A stretch of DNA of 64,000 bases from Kribbella monticola (GTDB taxonomy: Bacteria > Actinomycetota > Actinomycetes > Propionibacteriales > Kribbellaceae): assembly GCF_003261635.1 (NCBI RefSeq), contig NZ_QFXK01000037.1:49213-113212 (forward strand), in the 5' to 3' direction. The translations under genes were made by a program, and so were the position numbers. The notes beneath the pieces were generated by a model. It searched no databases, was not told the DNA's origin, and worked only from the letters and a program-made list of their open reading frames with translations. Positions 7,652 through 16,117 of this stretch are shown one piece after another; the first letter of the stretch is position 1, and each line of letters opens with the position of its first letter.

Positions 7652-7989
7652 CCCTGTCTCCCTCGCCCCAGTACGGTGTCGACCGAGTTGCGGAACCGTT
7701 CCCAGTCCGCAGTGAATGCAGCCAATGCCCGGCGTCCTTCAGCGGTACTCCGGTAGTAGCGCCGAGGCGGCCCCGACTCGGACTCGCGCCAGGTGGTCTC
7801 GACCAGACCTTCCCGTCGCAACCGTGCCAGCAGCGGGTAGATCGTCCCCTCGGTGGTGACCAGGCCGTCCACCTCGCCGAGCGCTTTGACCAACTCGAAG
7901 CCGTAGCGCTCCTCCCCCTGCAGCAACGCGAGCACGCAGAACTCCAGCGTGCCCCGCCGCAGTTGGGTGAAGACCTTCTCGGCTACCAT
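7648..7989 (-). CDS. PadR-family transcriptional regulator
   Basis: This 113-residue winged-helix protein has the PadR signature: LRRGTLEFCVLALLQGEERYGFELVKAL, then TTEGTIYPLLARLRREGLVETTW and the wing GPPRRYYRSTAEGRRAL. ATG 7989 is favoured over upstream in-frame starts because the family begins close to this point. It is translationally coupled to the downstream HAAS gene by a 4-nt overlap. An 8-bp palindrome AGGTACCT (7998-8005) just upstream of the start may be its autoregulatory site. Confidence 0.88.
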   Translation of the reverse strand: MVAEKVFTQLRRGTLEFCVLALLQGEERYGFELVKALGEVDGLVTTEGTIYPLLARLRREGLVETTWRESESGPPRRYYRSTAEGRRALAAFTADWERFRNSVDTVLGRGRQG

Positions 7990-8059
7990 GCACCACAAGG
8001 TACCTGCCCAGACCGACAACCGCCAACCCCGACAACCGCCGGCCCGGCAATCGACGAGC

Positions 8060-8085
8060 CCGGCACCGGCGGCAACCGGTGCCGG
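8060..8085 (-). terminator. hairpin after the frameshifted glycosidase gene
   Basis: CCGGCACCGG and CCGGTGCCGG form a perfect 10-bp stem with loop CGGCAA, 8 nt beyond the stop codon of the minus-strand gene ending at 8093. It also separates that gene from the PadR promoter. Confidence 0.7.
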
Positions 8086-8092
8086 ACGGGAC

Positions 8093-9120
8093 TCAGCTCT
8101 TCCCGAGTGCCGCGATCAGCCCTTGGTAGATCCAGAACATCGGCTTGGGTGAGTAGTCGTCTGTCATCAGCCCGAACCCGTCGAAGGGATTGGCCGAACC
8201 GGTGACATCGTCCCGCAACGCGAACATCTCGTAACTGGTCACGTTGTACGTCCCGCGGACGCCGTTGACGGCCATGATCTCCCTGGTCAGATCGTGCGCC
8301 TGCGCCGCCGGCGTACGGTCTGGACCTGCGTACGTCGACCAGCCGTTCTCCGCCACCCGGATCGGCACGTCCGCGCCCAGGCCGGCCAGGGGCATCTCCT
8401 GATTGCGCACCACGTCGAGGGTCTGCCGGATCCACTCGGCCGCATCCGGAACGGGGTCGGTCCCGGGCAGGCCCGCGTTCGGATAGAGGTCGACACCGAC
8501 GAAGCCGACCGCCTTCGCGAACCGCGCTCCCCCGAGCCTCGCCAGGTCCTGCCAGAAGGCGGTGAAGACGAACGGAGCCTCGATCTCGTCCATCCCGATC
8601 TGCAACCTGCGCAGGCCGATACGATCGGCGGCCGCCCGCGCGGCGATGACGCCTTCCACCAATGCCGTGTTGCCGTTGGGAACCGGCAGGTAGTTCTGCT
8701 CGAGTGTCACCGAGATCGTGTCGGTGACCGGACCGTACAGTCGCACCTTCTCCCGGAGGCAGGCCGTCCAGTCCGCCATGTTCTCACCCGAGTAGGAGAC
8801 CACCAGATCAAGCCGGCGGCCGGGCTTCAAGAGAGCAGTGGTGGAATCCGGGTACGGCGAATCGCAGGCGATGTAATCGCGCAGCAAGAACGGCGCACGT
8901 CCGTTCTGCAGCCGCGCCAGCGCCTTGCCGATCTTCACCGGGTCGTCAGGTTTGCCATCGTGGAGCCGCCGCCCGCGTAGCCACCGGGATAGATCCCAAA
9001 GGTCAGCGGAGGCGGAGTGATAGCGCGCGGCGCCGCGCTCGCCGTACTCACCGTGGCCGGAGCCGTTGCGAGTACGGCGGCGGTAGTTGCCGCGATCATC
9101 CAGTTGCGGAGCTTTGTCAT
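8093..9120 (-). pseudogene. secreted TIM-barrel glycosidase-like protein, broken by one frameshift
   Basis: A Sec signal peptide (MTKLRNWMIAATTAAVLATA, cleavage near ASA-AP) starts at ATG 9120 after GAGAGTGGAG. That frame continues through PLTFGIYPGGYAGGGSTM and then stops at 8935. The adjacent frame resumes at GKPDDPVKIGKALARLQNGR and runs to 8093 with a coherent fold: LVVSYSGENM, GVDLYPNAG, VRVAENGWSTY-like (IRVAENGWST) and FDGFGLMTDD. The ORF spans 1028 bp, one base short of 343 codons, so a single deletion near 8950-8962 explains the break. The family looks like a clan GH-A type barrel with Glu in AENGW as a possible nucleophile. No slippery heptamer is present, so a sequencing error or recent mutation is more likely than programmed frameshifting. 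Confidence 0.7.
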
Positions 9121-9225
9121 GGCTCCACTCTCGCTGCCCCACGGGTCCACAGCCGATGACAGATGTCATGTTCCAGCAGCGACATCCGCCACTGACGCAT
9201 GATGTTGCTGTCAGCAACTAACGTG

Positions 9226-10782
9226 TCACGCCTGCTTAGGGTGGACAGCGAACATGACGGCCAGGATGAAGGACGGAACGATCAGGGCCCAGCGCTGGTT
9301 GATGCCGAGCAGGACGGGAGCGAGGCAGAGCAGCAGCAGGTCGAAGCCGCGGATCGGCTGAGAGAAAAGCCCTGGCGGGATCGCGCCCATCGGCGAGGCG
9401 ACCAGCGGTCCGCTGTACGACGGTGGCCGCGCGGACGCTTGACGCACAACGCCGGTCAGGATGCCGACCCCCACCGCGAAGGCCGCCGAAGGACTCCCGA
9501 TCGCCGGATAGGCCAGCAGCACCCACACCAGCACGAAGAGCGCCGGTACGACGGACATCGCGACCCGCAACTCGCGCAAGGTCATCCCGAGCGCGCGGAC
9601 CAACCCGATGGAGCGGCAGACCGACCGCAGTCCATCCATCAGCGGCCGGACCGCTCCGAAGCCGGCCAGCCCCGCCGCGATCGGCACCAGTACGTCGTAC
9701 CCGGTGCCCGCCACGGCGTACGGGACGACGAGCAGACCGAAGCCCACGATCAGCCGACGGGGCCAGCGCAGGATCCGGAGGAACTCGCGGTAGATGACGG
9801 CTTGCGCCAGCGAGCCACGACCGCGGCGCGAGTGCACCCGGCCCACCGTGCGCCAGTGGCGTCCGGCAACGACATCCGCCAACAGGCTGATGTCCATCGT
9901 GATCGCAGCACCAGCCATGCCTGCCAACAGCTCCCCACCGGCGATGACGCTCGTACGACTCAACCGATTGAGCGACCGCGCAGTGATCACCACCAGCAGT
10001 ACGGCAAGAACCAAGCCGATGACACCAGTTACCAGCAGTCTGATCTGGTCAGAGGTCAGGAAAGGCTCAGTGACGCTGTGGCTGCCTAGAGCGCTGAGGC
10101 CGAGCGTGACGCCGCTGGAGCTCTCGTCCTGCGTAGACCGCAGGGCCAAGACGATCGCGGGGATCGCAGCGATCACCAGGAAGCCGTCGGCCACCCGCAA
10201 CGCCCCCCGCGTTCGCCCAGCGGTCTGTTGCGCCCACACCGTCACGCAGGCCGTGCAGATCAACAGCACCGTTGTGAGCACGGCAGCCTCGCCGACAGCC
10301 GACCAAGCCGCTCCGAACAGCGCGAACCCAACCAGAGCAGCGACGGCACCTGCAATTGCCGAGACGATCATCACCAGCCGGTACGACGGTCGCAGGAGCG
10401 ATGCGCGATCTACAGGTGTGGCTAGTAGCCAGAAGCCAGTGGCGCGCGATGCTGATACCGGGCCGACGCTGAGCAGGACTCGCAGCAGTGTCGACACCAG
10501 TAGCGGCACCAGGATCCACGGCACTGTGTCGAGGAGCCACGAGCACGATCCCGTAGTACAGGCTGCTGAGCGGTCGTTGAGCTTCAGCAGGACGTTGCCG
10601 CCGGTCGCGCCGAGCATCGCAAGAGCGAACGCGACGACGTAGATGTCCTCGAGCTGCTGCCAGATCGTGCGGTCCGCCTTGCCGCGGCGGACCTTCCGCA
10701 TCCAGCGGCGCAGTTCCTTGGAGCGCGGGATCGCGCCGAAGTCCGCCGGATCGAAGACGACCGGCCCGTCCGCCGTGGTCAT
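9226..10782 (-). CDS. DUF6297-type polytopic membrane protein, ABC exporter-like permease
   Basis: The 518-residue protein has about ten or more hydrophobic segments and a basic N-terminal cytoplasmic region (KELRRWMRKVRRGKADRTIWQQLEDIY). It resembles the actinobacterial DUF6297 family, which pairs with a small ABC ATPase. Its ATG overlaps the ATPase stop as ATGA, so the two are made together. It probably forms the membrane part of an export or lantibiotic-resistance-like transporter; the cargo is unknown. The 105-bp gap to the divergent glycosidase-like gene shows nothing distinctive. Confidence 0.75.
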   Translation of the reverse strand: MTTADGPVVFDPADFGAIPRSKELRRWMRKVRRGKADRTIWQQLEDIYVVAFALAMLGATGGNVLLKLNDRSAACTTGSCSWLLDTVPWILVPLLVSTLLRVLLSVGPVSASRATGFWLLATPVDRASLLRPSYRLVMIVSAIAGAVAALVGFALFGAAWSAVGEAAVLTTVLLICTACVTVWAQQTAGRTRGALRVADGFLVIAAIPAIVLALRSTQDESSSGVTLGLSALGSHSVTEPFLTSDQIRLLVTGVIGLVLAVLLVVITARSLNRLSRTSVIAGGELLAGMAGAAITMDISLLADVVAGRHWRTVGRVHSRRGRGSLAQAVIYREFLRILRWPRRLIVGFGLLVVPYAVAGTGYDVLVPIAAGLAGFGAVRPLMDGLRSVCRSIGLVRALGMTLRELRVAMSVVPALFVLVWVLLAYPAIGSPSAAFAVGVGILTGVVRQASARPPSYSGPLVASPMGAIPPGLFSQPIRGFDLLLLCLAPVLLGINQRWALIVPSFILAVMFAVHPKQA

Positions 10783-11420
10783 GGCAGCGGGGTGAGCGCG
10801 ACGGTTTCGTCGGCGACGGCGTCCACCAGCGTCGTGTCGTGACTTGCGAAGAGGATCGACGTACCGGCCTTCTTCTCTTCCTTGAGCCGTTCCGCGAGCC
10901 ATTCGACACCCGCGGTGTCCAGCCGCTGCTCCGGCTCGTCGAGCACGAGCAACTTGCGCGGCCGGACGAGCGCGGTCGCCAGCGCGAGGCGCCGGCGCTG
11001 ACCCGACGACAGCGAACCCGGGAGCTGATCTGCCGCGGCCAGCAGGCCGACATCGTCGAGCAGGGTGTCGACGAGATCCTCCGGCTCCGGGTTGCCGTGC
11101 GCCCGGGCCAGCAGGTCCAGGTGCTCGGCCGCGCTGAGGTCCGGGAAGAAGTCGAGGTCGTCGAGCAACGAGGCGACGTCACGGCGTACCGCCTCGGCGC
11201 GCTCGTCGATCGGCAATCCGTCCAGCAGGATCTTGCCGGCCGCCGGCTCGGCCGAACCGACGATGCACTTGAGCACCGTGGTCTTGCCTGCGCCGTTCGG
11301 GCCGACCAGGGCGATCGCCCGGCCGGCCGCGAGGGTGAAGGTGAGATCCTCGATCACCGGGCGGTCGGCGTACAGGTGCCTGAGGCCCTGTACGGCGAGC
11401 CGGGGCGCGGCTTTGCTCAT
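10779..11420 (-). CDS. ABC transporter ATP-binding protein
   Basis: The 213-residue single ATPase domain has Walker A GPNGAGKTTVLK near residue 40, signature LSSGQRRRLALA, Walker B KLLVLDEPEQ and H-loop ASHDTT. The D-loop region EQRLDTAG differs slightly from the canonical SGLD. It is the middle gene of a three-gene operon whose members overlap by 4 nt on each side. It presumably powers the DUF6297 membrane protein encoded next. Confidence 0.9.
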   Translation of the reverse strand: MSKAAPRLAVQGLRHLYADRPVIEDLTFTLAAGRAIALVGPNGAGKTTVLKCIVGSAEPAAGKILLDGLPIDERAEAVRRDVASLLDDLDFFPDLSAAEHLDLLARAHGNPEPEDLVDTLLDDVGLLAAADQLPGSLSSGQRRRLALATALVRPRKLLVLDEPEQRLDTAGVEWLAERLKEEKKAGTSILFASHDTTLVDAVADETVALTPLP

Positions 11421-12058
11421 CGCTTGCGGACCAGGGTGAGCCCGTCGCCGATGCCGAGCATCACCACGTCGACGCGGTCGTCCTGGGCGATGTGCGCGTT
11501 GAACTCCTTGCGGTCGACCGGGTCCTGCTCGTGCTGGCCGACGACCCGGCCGCCGGCGAGCGTGTTGTCGAATAGCAGCAGGCCGTTCGGGCGGATCCGC
11601 GGGACGAGGTGCTCGAAGTACTCGATGTAGCCGGGCTTGTCGGCGTCCACGAAGGCCAGGTCGAACTCGCCCTCGAGCTCGGCGGCCGACTTGTGCGCGT
11701 CACCGATCCGCAGGTCGATCTTGTCCGCCACCCCTGCCCGCTGCCAGTAGCGGCGCCCGATGGAGGTCCACTCGTCGCTCACGTCGAGGCAGATCAACTG
11801 TCCGTCGGCCGGCAGGCCGCGCGCGATCGCCAGCGCGGAGAAGCCGGTGAAGGTACCGATCTCCACCGCGCGCCGGGCCGAGATCAGCCGGGTCAGCGTG
11901 GTCAGCAAGGCAGCCTGGTCGGCCGTCGTCAACATCTCCGCGACACCGCCGAGGGCCTGCGTCTCGGCCACCAGTTCGGTCGCGATCTCGTCCAGTGGCA
12001 TCCCGTGCGCGACCATGTAGTCGTGCAGTTCACCGGTCACCTGTACCTGACTGCCCAT
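11417..12058 (-). CDS. class I SAM-dependent O-methyltransferase
   Basis: The 213-residue protein matches the caffeoyl-CoA/catechol O-methyltransferase family: AdoMet-binding VEIGTFTGFSALAIARGLP, acidic loop ICLDVSDEW, and the metal/substrate motif LAFVDADKPGYIEYFEHLV followed by LLLFDNTLAGG. Metal-dependent methylation of a vicinal diol or phenol is expected; the substrate is unknown. It leads the operon with the ABC ATPase and DUF6297 protein, overlapping the ATPase start by 4 nt. It diverges from adoK. Confidence 0.88.
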   Translation of the reverse strand: MGSQVQVTGELHDYMVAHGMPLDEIATELVAETQALGGVAEMLTTADQAALLTTLTRLISARRAVEIGTFTGFSALAIARGLPADGQLICLDVSDEWTSIGRRYWQRAGVADKIDLRIGDAHKSAAELEGEFDLAFVDADKPGYIEYFEHLVPRIRPNGLLLFDNTLAGGRVVGQHEQDPVDRKEFNAHIAQDDRVDVVMLGIGDGLTLVRKR

Positions 12059-12153
12059 CGAATCCCGCCGTCCTCTTCGTCGTGGTCCGTTCGCCTGTAG
12101 TCTCTACGGGTTGCCCCGACGCTCGACACCCACCCCTTGTAGGAGACCCCAGC

Positions 12154-13134
12154 ATGCAGATCGCCGTCGCCGGATCGATCGCGACCGACATCCTGATGAC
12201 GTTCCCCGGACGCTTCAAGGATCAGTTCCTCGAAGAGCAGATGCACAAGGTGTCGCTGTCGTTCCTGGTCGACGAACTGGTCGTGCACCGCGGCGGTGTC
12301 GGGGCGAACATCTGCTACGGGATGGCCCAGCTCGGCCAGCGGTCGCTGCTGATCGGGTCCGTCGGCGCCGACTTCACCGAGTACGGCGCGGCGCTCGCCG
12401 AGGCCGGCGTGGACGTGTCGCACGTCCGCATCTGCGACAACGTGCACACCGCTCGCTTCACCTGTACCACGGACCTCGACGCGAACCAGATCGCGTCCTT
12501 CTACACCGGCGCGATGGCCGAGTCCCGCGAGATCGACCTCGGTGCCATCCACGCCGCGACCGGCGGCATCGACCTGGTCCTGATCGGCGCGGACGACCCG
12601 GACGGGATGCTCAAGCACACCGCGCTGGCCAAGCAGCACGGCATCGACATCGCCGCCGACCCCTCGCAGCAGCTGGCCCGGATGGAGGGCGAGCAGATCC
12701 GCGAGCTGATCGACGGCGCGAAGTACCTGTTCAGCAACGAGTACGAGTCCGGCCTGATGGTGCAGAAGACCGGCTGGAGCCACGGCGAGATCCTGGCCCG
12801 CGTCGGTGTCCGGGTCACCACTCACGGCGGCGACGGCGTGGTGATCGAGAACGCGGACGGCATTCTCGCGAAGATTCCCGCCGTACCGACGCCGGGCCTG
12901 GTCGACCCGACCGGTGGTGGCGACGCCTTCCGCGCCGGGTACCTGACCGGCCGCGCCGCGGGCCTCGACCACGAGGCGGCCGCCCAGGTCGGCTGCACGC
13001 TGGCGACCACGGTGCTCGAGACCGTCGGCACCCAGGAGTACACGCTGGACCGCCCGGGCTTCCTGACCCGCCTCGCCTCGGCGTACGGCGACGAAGCGGC
13101 CGCCACCGCCGCCAGCACCCTCAAACTCGGCTGA
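12154..13134 (+). CDS. adoK: adenosine kinase, PfkB family (AdoK type)
   Basis: The 326-residue sugar-kinase fold protein closely resembles mycobacterial AdoK: IAVAGSIATDILMTFPGRF, HKVSLSFLVDELVVHRGGVGANI, HTARFTCTTD, ADPSQQLARM and the C-terminal anion-hole motif DPTGGGDAFRAGYLTGR with the catalytic Asp. It phosphorylates adenosine to AMP for purine salvage. AGGAGA lies seven bases before ATG 12154. It is monocistronic, followed by a strong hairpin. The distinction from ribokinase or other PfkB members rests on the specific N-terminal and SLSFLVDELV motifs. Confidence 0.85.
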   Translation: MQIAVAGSIATDILMTFPGRFKDQFLEEQMHKVSLSFLVDELVVHRGGVGANICYGMAQLGQRSLLIGSVGADFTEYGAALAEAGVDVSHVRICDNVHTARFTCTTDLDANQIASFYTGAMAESREIDLGAIHAATGGIDLVLIGADDPDGMLKHTALAKQHGIDIAADPSQQLARMEGEQIRELIDGAKYLFSNEYESGLMVQKTGWSHGEILARVGVRVTTHGGDGVVIENADGILAKIPAVPTPGLVDPTGGGDAFRAGYLTGRAAGLDHEAAAQVGCTLATTVLETVGTQEYTLDRPGFLTRLASAYGDEAAATAASTLKLG

Positions 13135-13142
13135 TCCCCCAC

Positions 13143-13179
13143 CCGCTCAGACGGACGCCGAACGCGCCCGTCTGAGCGG
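13143..13179 (+). terminator. adoK terminator hairpin
   Basis: CCGCTCAGACGG and CCGTCTGAGCGG form a perfect 12-bp stem with a 13-nt loop, starting 9 nt after the adoK stop. A second weaker stem (CAGGCGG 13196-13202 with CCGCCTG 13213-13219) probably serves the convergent gene ending at 13230. Confidence 0.75.
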
Positions 13180-13229
13180 AATCGCACCAGCTGCTCAGGC
13201 GGATCGGCATGCCCGCCTGGACCGCTGAG

Positions 13230-13679
13230 CTAGTTGCTCAGGCGGGCCAGGGCGCCTGTTTGGGCGAGCAGGGCGAAGCGGTCGGGGCAGCCCCAGTGTT
13301 CGACGATGCGACCGTCGACGACTCGCGCCACCTCGAACAGGCGGATGTCGACCTGCGCCCCACTCGGCGGCCCGAAGAACGGTCCCGTCGCGGTCCCCCG
13401 CGCCCGGCCACGCGCCCACACCGTGTCGCCCTGCGTGACCGAGTCCTCGATCGTGTAGACGACGTCCGGCATCATCGCGTGCACGTCCCGGATCGCCCGC
13501 TTGACCTGTGCGATCGCCTCCGCGCCCGTCCCGGCCAGCCCGAACTGGTGCTCGACCAGCTCCGGCGCGCACACCTCGTCGACGATCGCGTCGTTCCCGG
13601 TCGCGAACCCTTCCTGCAGGATCCGTTCCAGGACAGCCAGCGCCTCGGACTGCGCCGGCAAAGCCTTCGAAACTGACAT
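13230..13679 (-). CDS. SnoaL-like ester cyclase family protein
   Basis: The 149-residue protein has the SnoaL/NTF2 cone fold pattern: LERILQEGFATGNDAIVDEVCAPELVEHQ, IRDVHAMMPDVVYTIEDSV, GDTVWARGRARGTATGPFFG and FEVARVVDGRIVEHWGCPD. Members act as polyketide cyclases or are of unknown catalytic role. ATG 13679 has GGGGG upstream; the longer open frame would cross the operator region. It diverges from a TetR gene 85 bp away, which probably represses it. Confidence 0.8.
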   Translation of the reverse strand: MSVSKALPAQSEALAVLERILQEGFATGNDAIVDEVCAPELVEHQFGLAGTGAEAIAQVKRAIRDVHAMMPDVVYTIEDSVTQGDTVWARGRARGTATGPFFGPPSGAQVDIRLFEVARVVDGRIVEHWGCPDRFALLAQTGALARLSN

Positions 13680-13724
13680 CAGCCGTACCCCCTGATCATC
13701 TCGATGCACTATTCGTGCACTCGT

Positions 13725-13739
13725 TGCAGTAGTACTGCA
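13725..13739. promoter_or_regulatory. TetR-type palindrome between ester cyclase and TetR
   Basis: TGCAGTA and TACTGCA are perfect 7-bp arms around a single G, centred 33 bp upstream of the TetR start. A second dyad, TGCAC (13705-13709) with GTGCA (13715-13719), lies beside it. Placement between divergent genes fits control of both by the TetR protein. Confidence 0.55.
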
Positions 13740-13764
13740 GTGAACGCATTGATAGTGTGCCCGT

Positions 13765-14358
13765 ATGGCCGAAGCTGTCAAGACCTACCGCCAGGAGCAG
13801 GCCGAGGCGACCAAGATCCGGATCGCCCAGGCCGCCCGGCGCCTGTTCGCCACGTTCGGGTACGGCGCCACGAGCATCGACGCGATTGCCAAAGAGGCCG
13901 GCGTGGCGACCCGGACGGTCTATTCGGCCTTCGGTACCAAGCGCGAGATCCTCTCGCTGATCTGCGACCTCTGGCTCAAGGACGCGGGAGCGGTCGAGTT
14001 CGCGGGCGAGGTGCTCGCGTTGGCCGAACCGGCTGCTCGGCTACGAGGCGCCGCGCAATGGCTGACCCGGCTCTACTCGGCCGGCTTCGACGTCGTACTG
14101 ATCTTCGATGCCGCGACGGACGAGAGCGCCGAGACCCGCGCGCTGCTGCGGTCGAAGCTGGCCGGACGCAACCAGGTGATGGACGCGATCATCGCTTCCT
14201 TGGAAGCAGAGTTGAGGATTCCGCTCAAGCAGGCGCAGGCCGTCTACCGTGCGCTCGCCGCACCGGGGGTCTATCAGGAACTCGTCGACGAGTCCGGCTG
14301 GACGCCCGCGGAGTTCGAGCAGTGGGTCGCCGATTCGCTGGAGCGCCAACTTCTCTGA
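13765..14358 (+). CDS. TetR-family regulator
   Basis: The 197-residue protein has the TetR HTH (IRIAQAARRLFATFGYGATSIDAIAKEAGVATRTVYSAFGTKREIL, about residues 18-62) and a helical effector domain. It is divergent from the ester cyclase, with a palindromic site in the shared promoter. It is followed after 77 bp by an aldo/keto reductase operon with its own TetR, so the two TetR genes likely answer different signals. Confidence 0.88.
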   Translation: MAEAVKTYRQEQAEATKIRIAQAARRLFATFGYGATSIDAIAKEAGVATRTVYSAFGTKREILSLICDLWLKDAGAVEFAGEVLALAEPAARLRGAAQWLTRLYSAGFDVVLIFDAATDESAETRALLRSKLAGRNQVMDAIIASLEAELRIPLKQAQAVYRALAAPGVYQELVDESGWTPAEFEQWVADSLERQLL

Positions 14359-14401
14359 GCCCACGCCGTCGGGTTGGAGTCCGGACGATCTTTCGCTAGA
14401 G

Positions 14402-14416
14402 TGAACTGTACGTTCA
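14402..14416. promoter_or_regulatory. operator-like dyad upstream of the AKR operon
   Basis: TGAAC and GTTCA are perfect arms around TGTAC, 20 bp before the AKR start, followed by GTTCAGTTCAG repeats. It probably overlaps the promoter and may bind the TetR encoded third in the operon (16110-16703). Confidence 0.5.
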
Positions 14417-14435
14417 GTTCAGTTAGGAGATCGAC

Positions 14436-15302
14436 ATGACCGATGCAGTTGCGGCGGCGTCCGGCGAGTTCACCATCGGCGGAGACCTGACGGTCCGCCG
14501 ACTGGGATACGGCACCATGCAGCTCACCGGCGACGGCGTCTGGGGCGATCCACGAGATCCCGACGAGGCGGTCCGGGTACTGCGTCGTGCGGTCGAGCTC
14601 GGGGTGAACTTCATCGACACCGCCGATGCCTACGGCCCGTTCACCGCGGATCTCCTGCTGAAGAAGGCCCTGCATCCGTACGCCGACGATCTGGTGATCG
14701 CGACCAAGGCCGGCTTCGCCCGGACCGGTCCAGGCGGCTGGGAGCCGATCGGCCGCCCGGCGTACCTTCGCCAACAGGTGGAGCTCAGTCTGCGCCACCT
14801 CGGCCTGGAGCGGATCGACCTGCTGCAGTTGCACCGGATCGACACGGAGGTCCCGCTCGCCGACCAGATCGGAGAGCTGGCGACGCTCCAGCAAGAGGGC
14901 AAGATCCGGCACATCGGCCTCTCCCAGGTGAGCATCTCGCAGGTCGAGGAGGCCGCGGCCATCGCCCCGATCGTCTCGGTCCAGAACCTCTACAACCTCA
15001 GTCAGCGCGACGACGAGGACCTGGTCGAGTATGCCGAGAAGAACGGCCTGGGCTTCATCCCCTGGTTCCCCCTGGCCACCGGCGAGCTGGCGAAGGCCGG
15101 CGGACCACTCGCCAAAATCGCCGAGAGCCACCATGCTTCGCCCTCCCAGCTCGCGCTGGCCTGGTTGCTCAAGCGCTCCCCCGTGATGCTGCCGATCCCC
15201 GGCACTTCGTCGGTCGCCCACGTGGAGGACAACATCAACGCGGCGAAGGTCGAGCTGACGCAGGAGGAGTTCGACCAGCTCACGACGGCGGTCGGCCGAT
15301 GA
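14436..15302 (+). CDS. aldo/keto reductase
   Basis: The 288-residue (alpha/beta)8 barrel carries the AKR catalytic tetrad: Asp and Tyr in NFIDTADAYG, Lys in LVIATKAGF and His in LLQLHRID. The C-terminal NADP-binding segment IPGTSSVAHVEDNINAA is typical. It reduces carbonyls using NADPH; the substrate is unknown. TTAGGAGA precedes the start. It overlaps the following SDR as ATGA and shares a probable operator at 14402, giving an inducible detoxification operon. Confidence 0.9.
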   Translation: MTDAVAAASGEFTIGGDLTVRRLGYGTMQLTGDGVWGDPRDPDEAVRVLRRAVELGVNFIDTADAYGPFTADLLLKKALHPYADDLVIATKAGFARTGPGGWEPIGRPAYLRQQVELSLRHLGLERIDLLQLHRIDTEVPLADQIGELATLQQEGKIRHIGLSQVSISQVEEAAAIAPIVSVQNLYNLSQRDDEDLVEYAEKNGLGFIPWFPLATGELAKAGGPLAKIAESHHASPSQLALAWLLKRSPVMLPIPGTSSVAHVEDNINAAKVELTQEEFDQLTTAVGR

Positions 15303-16117
15303 GCGTCTGGTTCGTCACCGGCGCGTCCCGCGGCTTCGGCGCCGGGATCGTCGCGGAGGCGCTTGCCCGTGGCAACCAATTGGTCGCCACGGCGCGCCGG
15401 CCAGAGGAGATCGAGCGGACGGATCGGTTGCTCCCGGTGGCGCTCGACGTCACCGACGAGGGGCAGGCCCGAGCAGCCGTTGACGCGGCCGTGCGCGAGT
15501 TCGGCCGGATCGACGTGGTCGTCAACAACGCGGGACGTGGCCTGCTCGGTGCGGTCGAGGAGGCTTCCGACTCGGCCGCACGGGCGGTCTTCGACACCAA
15601 TGTCTTCGGCGTCCTCAACGTCCAGCGAGCGGTTCTTCCGGTACTGCGCGCCCAGCGCAGCGGCCGGCTCATCCAGCTCAGCTCGGTCGGCGGGTTCACA
15701 GGTACGCCGGGGTGGGGGCTCTACTCGGCGACGAAGTTCGCCGTCGAAGGGTTCTCCGAGGCGCTGCACGGCGAGCTCGCACCGCTCGGCATCCACGTCA
15801 CCATCGTCGAGCCGGGGCTGTTCCGGACCGACTTCCTGGACGAGTCGAGCCTTCAGCAGGCAGGCGAGATCGCCGACTACGCCGACAGTGTGGGCACGAT
15901 GCGACAATCGCTCGCCGACTGGAACCACGCCCAGCCGGGCGATCCGGTGAAGGCTGCTCGCGCGATCGTCGACCTGGCCGAACTGCCCGATCCGCCACTG
16001 CGCCTCCAGCTCGGCGGGGATTCGGTCGCCCGGGTCGAGGCCAAGCTCGACCAAGTGCGGACGGAGCTCGAGCGGTGGCGGAAGGTCTCGCTGTCGACGG
16101 ATCACGACGATGCTTGA
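15299..16117 (+). CDS. short-chain dehydrogenase/reductase
   Basis: The 272-residue Rossmann protein has the classical SDR motifs: cofactor loop TGASRGFGAGI, NNAGRG, and the active-site YSATKFAVEGFSEAL with Ser in LIQLSSVGG. The combination with C-terminal Glu-rich tail is common among SDRs of unknown substrate. It is the second gene of the AKR-SDR-TetR operon, overlapping its neighbours by 4 and 8 nt. Confidence 0.9.
   Translation: MSVWFVTGASRGFGAGIVAEALARGNQLVATARRPEEIERTDRLLPVALDVTDEGQARAAVDAAVREFGRIDVVVNNAGRGLLGAVEEASDSAARAVFDTNVFGVLNVQRAVLPVLRAQRSGRLIQLSSVGGFTGTPGWGLYSATKFAVEGFSEALHGELAPLGIHVTIVEPGLFRTDFLDESSLQQAGEIADYADSVGTMRQSLADWNHAQPGDPVKAARAIVDLAELPDPPLRLQLGGDSVARVEAKLDQVRTELERWRKVSLSTDHDDA

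Noticed and set aside
8935..8965. Programmed -1 ribosomal frameshift in the glycosidase-like gene
   Set aside because: There is no X-XXY-YYZ slippery heptamer and no stable downstream hairpin; an indel is simpler.
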